DNA of 40,839 nucleotides, taken from the NCBI GenBank assembly GCA_030147525.1, contig JASBVF010000008.1, positions 90,357-131,195 on the forward strand. Reading direction: 5' to 3'. Position 1 is the stretch's first letter. Every line of letters starts with the position of its first letter. Positions 32,501-38,774 of this stretch are shown here, one piece after another. Both the position numbers and the translations under genes were made by a program. The notes beneath the pieces were generated by a model that saw only the letters and a list, made by a program, of their open reading frames with translations, was not told where the DNA came from and ran no database searches. The DNA comes from Bacteroidota bacterium. Lineage in GTDB: Bacteria > Bacteroidota > Bacteroidia > Chitinophagales > Saprospiraceae.

Positions 32501-33289
32501 AAAAAAGTTGGCGTCAGCACCGGGTACTGCTGCGCTACCGGCATGAGCGAAAGCCAGCTGACCTTTACCACAGTTATCTTCCGCATGGTCGTGGTTGAAA
32601 TTACACTTGATCACCAGGTCCTCGGAGCTGAGCAAGCGGCCGTCACGGGCGTCAACTGCTGCAATCCAGTAGTTTTGGCTGTTTTTAGTGTAAATCTGCA
32701 TTTCCCAGGCAAGCCGGAGCGTGCCGTCTTCAGCGGGGTAGTACATCAGCTTTGCCGGAATGTCATTTTGTGAAATACCTGCATTGCTCAGCATGGTTTC
32801 ACGGGCAGCACTCCGCTCGCTGCTCAGCACCTTTGGCGCCGTTACCAGCTGTAAATCAAGCGATTGCGCCGCAATCTGCAATGCATGTTCCGGCGTGATG
32901 GCAGGGGTGCCTTTCACCAGCCGGGAGTCGGTTTTTTTCTGAAAACCGTTGGCAGCATACAGCACTTCGCCCCCTTCCCGGTAGTGCAAACCAAGGATGG
33001 CATTCTTGATTTCAATACCGTTGTGACGCTGCTGAATGTAAGCATGGGTGACGCCGTTGTGGGCATCCGTGTAGGCGTTTTTTACCAGGAGGTCGGAAAT
33101 GTCGGTGGAACTGAGCCCAAGTTCTGTTTTGTGTTGGGCAAGGTATTCATTCGCTTTGCGAAGTGCCTGATCATTTTGCGCTGATGAGCTGATGGACATC
33201 AGGATGCAAAGGACGAACACGAGGAAAGCAATTGTTTCTGACGAGAAATTTTTGCAGGATTGCTGCATGGCGACGAGTAAGCTTTTCAT
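29591..33289 (-). CDS. Secreted M36 (fungalysin) metallopeptidase with PA, DUF11 and T9SS domains
   Basis: A 1232-residue secreted zinc protease from the ATG at 33289, which opens the signal peptide (ETIAFLVFVLCILMSISSSA). Order: FTP-type propeptide (about 35-200), M36 catalytic region split by a protease-associated insert (GKIVLIDRGDCTFIEKVMGA), zinc motif HEYGH at 625-629 and third-ligand motif GEGWSDYF near 651-658, then a DUF11 domain (GQNLTYTLSVSNLGGVTAHG), a MAM/immune-inhibitor-A-like beta domain (about 960-1130, QLRFWHKFDTESGFDGGRVE) and a T9SS tail (ITAYPNPARDVINLQLEGEL). Likely a cell-surface or released protease for protein utilisation. Family-typical catalytic residues are all present. 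Confidence 0.94.
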   Translation of the reverse strand: MKSLLVAMQQSCKNFSSETIAFLVFVLCILMSISSSAQNDQALRKANEYLAQHKTELGLSSTDISDLLVKNAYTDAHNGVTHAYIQQRHNGIEIKNAILGLHYREGGEVLYAANGFQKKTDSRLVKGTPAITPEHALQIAAQSLDLQLVTAPKVLSSERSAARETMLSNAGISQNDIPAKLMYYPAEDGTLRLAWEMQIYTKNSQNYWIAAVDARDGRLLSSEDLVIKCNFNHDHAEDNCGKGQLAFAHAGSAAVPGADANFFSQENENIRTVFGENSMLAGNFYRVYNAPVETPNHGNRTLVNTSGDPVASPFGWHYDGNVSYAITKGNNVHAYEDKLGANAGTSPLGGLPGQTLFFDFPLNLSQQPGTYTNAAVTNLFFWNNYIHDVMYGYGFTEAAGNFQFNNLGKGGVGGDAVMAEAQDGGGTNNANFLTLPDGVPGRMQMYLWTSNQPAEVVHIENSSTYPSGGVSFIGIPAAFGAEITTTGVTGELVIVEANQNSASSCNPCGCGTGAGVGLPPNNNVQGKIVLIDRGDCTFIEKVMGAQMGGAIGVIVANNIPGADPIAMGGDETGNAILIPAAMISFEDGLELKDEIALGSVTTSLRRLTPAPPMKDGDLDNGIITHEYGHGISIRLTGGPGTNCLSGQEQAGEGWSDYFGLMLTMNPATIATIGAEGRGVGSYVFDQPITGTGIRPAKYSTNISVNSYTYGDINNPEISVPHGVGFVFATALWEMTWNLIDAYGYDTNINSGNLSKGNVLALQLVIDGLKMQPCGPTFLQSRDAILAADQALTGGANQCLIWAAFAKRGMGFSAVSGTNSRGDEIEAFDMPPSCLPNVKIVKSAPAQIGNGQNLTYTLSVSNLGGVTAHGVVVTDPIPAGTSYVSGSASHGGSLVGNVVTFPATSLAPGQTKNYTFSVTVNTSTTSNLLFADNMEDGINQWTFSQGVDIWNYTDTDSKSGNFSWFAADPDNFSNQTLEIASPVTLNSGSQLRFWHKFDTESGFDGGRVEITNDGGITWYDLGPQMIQNGYNDFIPLANNPLINGFAFGGSSNGWIQTIVNLSPFNGQQVTIRFRFSSDVATPGVGWYVDDVVIGNNITVVNNTASFVTALGETGSSSVSTLVVAPGQNLGAPAGNGATQPQFTNALRSDLKITAYPNPARDVINLQLEGELSGDVQLNVMNTQGQIVQRQTFAADEINPVISLNSSDLPTGMYWISVRDDLNMQTVKVMVERN

Positions 33290-33484
33290 TGCATTTCTTG
33301 ATTTTGGATTTATAAAATTTGATTGACAATGCAAAGGTGCGGGCTTAACCGTCAGTAGCTTGTTAAGGCTGATAATGCCTGAGTTATGAGGAAAAAATTT
33401 GAGGTGAAAACAAACATTTGGGGCCAATTCCCGTAGAACAACGCTTGTAAAAATTCAGGTAAATTGCTTTAAAACACTTCCCGT

Positions 33485-33682
33485 ATGATATCCCGCAATC
33501 CAGTCAGAATCAAGCTCGTCCGCATGGTACACCCCAACGTACTCATCAAAGTTTTGGCAACAGACCAACTTATAGAAATGAATCCCAATGAATTCGTCCG
33601 CCGGATTGAAGACGGCCGGTTTGAACTCGTGGACATCAAGAAAAAAAGCCGGAGCAACATTGCTGCTGCCCCGGCCCCCTGA
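33485..33682 (+). CDS. Small hypothetical protein (65 residues)
   Basis: A 65-residue open frame whose translation looks protein-like: alternating hydrophobic and charged residues (VRIKLVRMVHPNVLIKVLAT, then NEFVRRIEDGRFELVDIKKK) and a short Ala/Pro end. No family is recognised. It is divergent from the M36 gene by 195 bp and convergent with the coiled-coil gene, with a hairpin after it. The spacer upstream shows no clear promoter. Could be a real small cytosolic protein or chance; moderate confidence. Confidence 0.5.
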   Translation: MISRNPVRIKLVRMVHPNVLIKVLATDQLIEMNPNEFVRRIEDGRFELVDIKKKSRSNIAAAPAP

Positions 33683-33710
33683 ACTATCCGAAACTAACTT
33701 GAATTTTTTT

Positions 33711-33750
33711 GGCTGTTGGCTGTTAGCTATTGGCTTTGGCTGATAGCTAA
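33711..33750. repeat. Heptamer word repeat with hairpin (TTGGCTG-type)
   Basis: Degenerate heptamers TTGGCTG, TTGGCTG, TTAGCTA, TTGGCTT, TGGCTGA, TAGCTAA occur in series. TTAGCTAT (33723-33730) pairs with ATAGCTAA (33743-33750). It lies between convergent genes (small orphan and coiled-coil protein) and is followed by AAAA, so it may act as a terminator in either direction. Confidence 0.7.
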
Positions 33751-33763
33751 AAACATACAACGT

Positions 33764-34744
33764 CTACTTCAACTCAAAACTGCCCGTGCCTGACAGGTAG
33801 CCTTTGTTGTAAATTTCAATGGTGTACGTACCGGAATCGAACGAGGCGTCAGGATTCCACAACAGGCAGAGATTTTGCTCGTCGTTGGTGTATTCCGTTT
33901 CAGCGAACTGTGTGAAACGTACTTCTTCACCCGTTTTTTCATGAACAACCGTGCCGGACCCCAGATCCTCGATGGCCATTGTTTCGCCTCTCGGATTGAT
34001 GATGCGCACGAAGAATTGTTCTACGCCGGGCTTAACGACGTCGTTCGTCATCGTGGTGAAGCAAACCTTCAGCTGATCCACTCTCTTGGCAGATTTCTTT
34101 TCCTTCACCTTGCCGCTTGAAGTCACTTTCAGACCTTCGGCACGCACATTTTTCACCTTAATGACTGAGCCGATTTTTACAGAGCGGGACAAGTCCTCGT
34201 TCTGGCTCACCAGCGTGGCTTTGGCTTCACTGAGCTGCGTGTTTTCCATCACTTTGGTTTGCAGAGAGTTGAAAAGCTCCTGCTTCTGGATGGTGAGTTG
34301 CTCGTTCGTGCCGGCCAGTTCGGTGTTCTGCGCTTTGAGCGCTTCGATCTCGGCAACGTAGCTTTCGATCTGGGTTTTCATGTTTGAAATTTCTTTCCGG
34401 GCCTGATTCAGCCGGTTCCGGTCTTTGAGCAAACCTGCAATTCTGTCCTTCTGCTCGCCCAGTTCGGCCTGCTGTTTTTCGATCAATGCGTTCATTTCAG
34501 CGTTGGTTCCTTTCAGGCTTTCCAGCTCCGCAATTGCATTGTTATATGACGTTTCAAGTTCTGCATTCAAGGTATGCGCTTCGTTGACTTCAATGTAAGA
34601 CTGCTCGAGGTGTTTGCTTTTCTGGTGGTTTGACCAGGCTAAAAAGCCAATGGCAAAGACCATGAGTGCTCCGACTGCTGCGGCTATGACAAAGTGGTTT
34701 CTGTTCGGCGAAGGTGTCGCCGGTTGGTTCGACTGATGGTTCAT
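33764..34744 (-). CDS. Single-pass membrane protein with coiled coil and C-terminal beta domain
   Basis: A 326-residue protein with a short N-terminal cytoplasmic part, one membrane helix (about residues 18-38, VIAAAVGALMVFAIGFLAW), a long heptad coiled coil (about 45-190, rich in E, L, N and Q; LNQARKEISNMKTQIESYVA) and a C-terminal beta domain (about 195-326; VKNVRAEGLKVTSSGKVKEK, ending GTYTIEIYNKGYLSGTGSFE). No enzyme motif or named family recognised; such architecture is frequent in uncharacterised Bacteroidota envelope proteins. The beta domain would lie in the periplasm. Role unknown. Confidence 0.8.
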   Translation of the reverse strand: MNHQSNQPATPSPNRNHFVIAAAVGALMVFAIGFLAWSNHQKSKHLEQSYIEVNEAHTLNAELETSYNNAIAELESLKGTNAEMNALIEKQQAELGEQKDRIAGLLKDRNRLNQARKEISNMKTQIESYVAEIEALKAQNTELAGTNEQLTIQKQELFNSLQTKVMENTQLSEAKATLVSQNEDLSRSVKIGSVIKVKNVRAEGLKVTSSGKVKEKKSAKRVDQLKVCFTTMTNDVVKPGVEQFFVRIINPRGETMAIEDLGSGTVVHEKTGEEVRFTQFAETEYTNDEQNLCLLWNPDASFDSGTYTIEIYNKGYLSGTGSFELK

Positions 34745-35057
34745 GTTTGAAAGTTTTTGACCGAAGTCAACCTTCGGTACTGGTTAGAAAATGATGTTTT
34801 TGAGTAAAAAGGTTACTGGCCGATAGCAGCGTTTTTTTAAATTTTGACCTCAGAACTGAGGCTGAAAAAAATGAATTGGATCAATACGTTTTGGAAAGAA
34901 AGTCAATCTGAATGTGATATTAATAAGATGTGCCCGGGGTTTGAATTGTTCGGACGTGCAGTAATTTTTTCACCAAAAATACAAGCAAAAAAGCCCGCCC
35001 TACCCAGTGGCAGAGCGAGCTTCCAGCTTATAAAAAGTCTCCTCAACTAAAAATTTG
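34745..35057. other. Intergenic region upstream of the coiled-coil gene
   Basis: 313 bp. It contains the terminator of the CHRD gene (34987-35022) and presumably the promoter of the coiled-coil gene, which I could not place. A 68-codon open frame on the plus strand here overlaps the terminator and is not considered a gene. Confidence 0.6.
34987..35022 (-). terminator. Terminator after the CHRD protein gene
   Basis: On the minus strand, 14 nt (complement of 35009-35022) pair with 14 nt (complement of 34991-35004) across a 4-nt loop, using three G-U wobbles, followed by six U. The wobbles only pair on the minus strand, which marks the direction. It lies 36 bp past the CHRD stop. Confidence 0.82.
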
Positions 35058-38000
35058 TTACCGTATGAACTTGCCGCTCAGCACGTTCGAACCGTCGCTG
35101 ATGATGACCGTGTAGAACCCGGGCACGTAGTTGCGAACGTCGAGCTGAATGAAATTTTCATCCACATTGGTTTGATAGGTATTTGAAAAAACCTGGCGTC
35201 CGGTGAGGTCGAGGACTTTTACCTGTGCTTTGGCCGGCGCTTTGGCTGCGAAACGCACGTTCAGCATATCGCTTGCAGGCACCGGACTGAGGTTCAGCTG
35301 TTCGAAAACAATTTCCCGCTCACTGGACGAAGTCGTGAGTTCACAGGTCAGGTCTTTGACGATCTGGCCACGGATTTCGCCTGCAGGATGTGCAGCCGTG
35401 TGAATATTCACGTAATTATTACCGTCTTTCATCGTCGTGGAAATTGCACGATTGAAATCATCACCGCTCAGGTAAGTGAAAGCACCGCCATTGTTGAACA
35501 GATCAGTCAGGTTGACCACCACGCCACCGTCCATGCCCATTTCACCTTCGTGAATATGAGCGCCGGTCAGGTCTCCGGTCAGGCCGCTCACCACGATCAT
35601 TACGTGGGCGTTGCGCTGGTGCCGGTCAATAGAGGCCATACCTGCGCCGGTAGCGGTTGGTGCATTCACCGTTCCGGTTTCCTGCTGCGTGCAGAGATCG
35701 TAGCCATAGCCGTCACGGGCGAGGCGGTACATTTGCCCTCTTACTTCACCGCCGGGGAATCCAGCCGTGTGGACGTTCAGGTAAATGTTGCCACGCAGCA
35801 GGTCGCTGACGAGTGCATCGGTAACCATGGCGTCCATCGCTTCGAAGCTGATCTCGTTGCCGCTGATTCCATCACTCAGGTTGAGCACGACACCGCCAGC
35901 CTCTCCGAGTGCGCCGGTGTGGAAATGCGCCCCGGTTATTTCACCACTCAAACCATTGACGAGTGAACGAACGGAAAGCATGCTGAAATCAGGCGAAAGT
36001 GAAACCGCTGCGAAACCAGTAGCCGCTGTCGTAGCCGTCGGCACTTCCTGTGCTCCGGAAAGCCAGGAGTCAAAAGTCAGGTTTTTATCGAGCATCAACT
36101 GGCCACGGATCTCGCCGTTAGGATTGGCATCTGTGTGGATGTTGATATAAATTTCACCAGCTTTCAATGCATCAAGATAGCCGGCCGGGAATACCACACC
36201 CTGAATGCGATTGCCACGAATGAACGAAGTCAGGTCTTCCACGACTCCACCGTTCATGCCCATCGCTGCGTTGTGAAGGTGAGCGCCGGTGATCGGACCG
36301 CTCAGGCCGCTGACAAGTACGTTGACCTCCAGCGAATTCACCACGTTGGTGTAGTTAAAAGTTGCAAGACCTCTGGCATCGGTCATTACCGCCGGCACTT
36401 CCTGCATGCCGTCGATATCGGCACGGTAAGTCGGGTCGGTTTCGAGTATCAACTGGCCACGGATTTCACCGTTGGGATTGGCGGCTGTGTGGACATTCAG
36501 GTAATAACCACCGGAAAGGAAGGTGGCAAGTTGTTCTTCCGTGAACTCTGTCAAAGTGGTTTTCACACGGTTACCCACGACGAACGGAGTCAGGTTGAAA
36601 ACAACACCGCCGTTCGTACCTGCGGCTCCTTCGTGTACGTGGATGCCGGTGATCGGGCCACTCAGACCATTCACGCTGACGTTGACAGTGATTTCATCCC
36701 GGTTTTCATTGATTAAAAAAGAGGTAACACCTACTGCGTTGGTTGTTACGGCCGGCACTTCCTGGTCGCCGGTCAGTTTGCTTGCAATCAGTAAGTCAGC
36801 GCCGAAGCGAGGATCAACCGGCAGGTTGACAAAAAAGTCACGGCTGCGGGTACTGTTCGCCCGGATTTCTCCACTCGGGAAATTGGCCGTGTGCACGTTC
36901 ACATACACCTGATTTGTGCGGAACATGGGTGAATTGGCGAACGGCGTGGCATCGTTCTCCGTCCAGTAACCGTAAGCACCACCCTGCTCATTGAAAAATG
37001 GAGTCAGGTTGAAAATCACACCGCCATTCGTGCCCGGGCGGCCATTGTGAAAATGAGCTGCCGCAAAATCGGAAGACAACCCGCTGATGACCATCATGAA
37101 ATGAGCGTTCGACTGGTCACGGTCGATCGTCACCATGCCGGCACCTGTTGCAGGACTCATCACAGGCGGCACTTCCTGGCCGCCGCTGAACTCGAAAGAG
37201 TAAGCCTCACGTGCCAGTTTGTACACCTGCCCACGAATTTCACCAGCCGGATTGGCAGCAGTGTGAATGTTGATGTAAATCCCGCCACGCAGCATCATGT
37301 TAAGCAACGCAGGATTCATCGGGGCTGTACCGGAAATACGGTTCCCGTTGATCGCATCGCTGAGATTGACGATCACGCCACCGGCCACGCCCGGTCCGCC
37401 GGTGTGCAGATGAGCGCCGGTAATCGGGCCGCTCAACCCGTCCACCACAATGTCGTAAACCAACTGACTCAAGTCATTGCTGACAGAGATGGAAGCCACG
37501 CCTTCAGCCGTGGTCATCACCGCAGGAACTTCCTGGGCGCCATCGAGAAAGGCATCAAAATAAAGCGCCTCATCGATCAGCACTTGTCCACGAATTTCAC
37601 CGGCGGGGTTGGCATCCGTGTGAATATTAAGGTAAATGTTGCCAGCCCGCAGTTCATCAATGTAGCCCGCAGGATCAACCGTTGCCGTGATGACATTGCC
37701 ATTGACGAAAGTGGTTAAATTTTCAACCACGCCGCCATTCACACCGAAAGCAGCATTATGCAGATGAGCGCCGGTAATCGGGCCGCTGAGGCCAGTGACC
37801 ACTGCTTTGATTTGCAATTTGTAACCTGATTTTGACAGGTTGAAAACACCGAGGCCGAAAGCGTCGGTCGTCACAGCAGGTACTTCCTGACTACCATCCA
37901 GACTGGCAAAATAGCGAGAGTCGGTTTCCAGAATGACCTGGCCTCTGATTTCCCCGTTGGGGTTGGCAGCAGTGTGGACATTAAGATAAAATGCACCGGA

Positions 38001-38357
38001 AAGAAATTTCTGCACATCCGCTGGCGTGAGGTTTTTCAAAACGGTTTTCACCCGGTTGCCATTCACAAATGGCGTAAGATTGTAAACCACGCCGCCATTG
38101 GTGCCTGGCGCACCTTCGTGCAAATGTATGCCGGTAATGGCACCGCTCAATCCCGCCACACTGACGTCGATGTTGATGGCATTTTTACGATCATTTAAAG
38201 TGAAAACACCGACACCCTGCGCATCGGTCATGACGGCAGGAACTTCGTTTGCCCCGTTCATGCGGGCGGTAAGTTGAAGTATGTCGGAGAGATGGTCGGC
38301 ATGCAGCGAAAAGCTGAATAAGATAGCCGCTAAGACGAGTGTCAAATTTTTAATCAT
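35058..38357 (-). CDS. Secreted protein with eight CHRD domains and T9SS tail
   Basis: A 1099-residue exported protein starting at ATG 38357 before its signal peptide (MIKNLTLVLAAILFSFSLHA). Eight CHRD (chordin) domains follow, each about 115-130 residues with the landmarks QEVPAV near the start, GLSGPITGAHLH in the middle and NVHTAANPNGEIRGQ at the end; approximate spans start near residues 25, 148, 265, 385, 520, 640, 760 and 880. Domains 5-8 repeat domains 1-4 in order, with a period of 1485 bp (495 residues). The last 75 residues are a T9SS tail (NLSPVPASDMLNVRF ... YVPGFYTVIISDGS). CHRD function in bacteria is not settled; probably a surface or matrix protein. Confidence 0.93.
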   Translation of the reverse strand: MIKNLTLVLAAILFSFSLHADHLSDILQLTARMNGANEVPAVMTDAQGVGVFTLNDRKNAINIDVSVAGLSGAITGIHLHEGAPGTNGGVVYNLTPFVNGNRVKTVLKNLTPADVQKFLSGAFYLNVHTAANPNGEIRGQVILETDSRYFASLDGSQEVPAVTTDAFGLGVFNLSKSGYKLQIKAVVTGLSGPITGAHLHNAAFGVNGGVVENLTTFVNGNVITATVDPAGYIDELRAGNIYLNIHTDANPAGEIRGQVLIDEALYFDAFLDGAQEVPAVMTTAEGVASISVSNDLSQLVYDIVVDGLSGPITGAHLHTGGPGVAGGVIVNLSDAINGNRISGTAPMNPALLNMMLRGGIYINIHTAANPAGEIRGQVYKLAREAYSFEFSGGQEVPPVMSPATGAGMVTIDRDQSNAHFMMVISGLSSDFAAAHFHNGRPGTNGGVIFNLTPFFNEQGGAYGYWTENDATPFANSPMFRTNQVYVNVHTANFPSGEIRANSTRSRDFFVNLPVDPRFGADLLIASKLTGDQEVPAVTTNAVGVTSFLINENRDEITVNVSVNGLSGPITGIHVHEGAAGTNGGVVFNLTPFVVGNRVKTTLTEFTEEQLATFLSGGYYLNVHTAANPNGEIRGQLILETDPTYRADIDGMQEVPAVMTDARGLATFNYTNVVNSLEVNVLVSGLSGPITGAHLHNAAMGMNGGVVEDLTSFIRGNRIQGVVFPAGYLDALKAGEIYINIHTDANPNGEIRGQLMLDKNLTFDSWLSGAQEVPTATTAATGFAAVSLSPDFSMLSVRSLVNGLSGEITGAHFHTGALGEAGGVVLNLSDGISGNEISFEAMDAMVTDALVSDLLRGNIYLNVHTAGFPGGEVRGQMYRLARDGYGYDLCTQQETGTVNAPTATGAGMASIDRHQRNAHVMIVVSGLTGDLTGAHIHEGEMGMDGGVVVNLTDLFNNGGAFTYLSGDDFNRAISTTMKDGNNYVNIHTAAHPAGEIRGQIVKDLTCELTTSSSEREIVFEQLNLSPVPASDMLNVRFAAKAPAKAQVKVLDLTGRQVFSNTYQTNVDENFIQLDVRNYVPGFYTVIISDGSNVLSGKFIR

Positions 38358-38774
38358 GATTGGATTTTTTAGAAACAAAACAAGAATGGACAGACAGGGC
38401 AAACGCAAGTTCACCGAGGGTTCTGCACCCGATCAGCACATTCCTGCGTTGAAGTATGCTTTACTTCAACAGGTTAGAAATTATGGGTTTACATCCGTTT
38501 TTCCCCAAAGGGCCCGTCAGGAGAAAAACAACACTTTTCGACTTGTTATGAATGCCTGAAACGGCAAATGATTTAGTTGGAAAGAAGCGTTACAGATATG
38601 TACGATTAAAATAGCGGAGCGGATTTTTTGTTCAGCATTTTTTTAAAAATAAAATAAAAAACACCCCTGACAGCAGTGCTGAAATGCAAAACAGCAGTGG
38701 CGTGCGCCACTGCTGTTGCGTTACAGATCTTTTTTTCAGGATCCGTTTTTATATGTGCCTTCCGGCTGCTCATG
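38358..38774. other. Intergenic region upstream of the CHRD gene
   Basis: 417 bp without a credible gene. It holds a 9-bp perfect hairpin, GTTGAAGTA (38448-38456) with TACTTCAAC (38462-38470), about 90 bp upstream of the CHRD start and not followed by a U-run, so possibly a leader structure. It also has the terminator hairpin of the repeat-protein gene at 38690-38717 and an A/T-rich stretch at 38640-38662. Confidence 0.6.
38690..38717 (-). terminator. Terminator hairpin after the 79-residue-repeat gene
   Basis: AACAGCAGTGGCG (38690-38702) and its exact reverse complement (38705-38717) form a 13-bp stem. On the minus strand a U-rich tract follows about 28 nt later (38645-38662). It lies 57 bp past the stop codon. 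Confidence 0.65.

Noticed and set aside
34844-35050. 68-codon plus-strand open frame
   Set aside because: It runs across the terminator of the CHRD gene, has no family features, and its composition is not protein-like.
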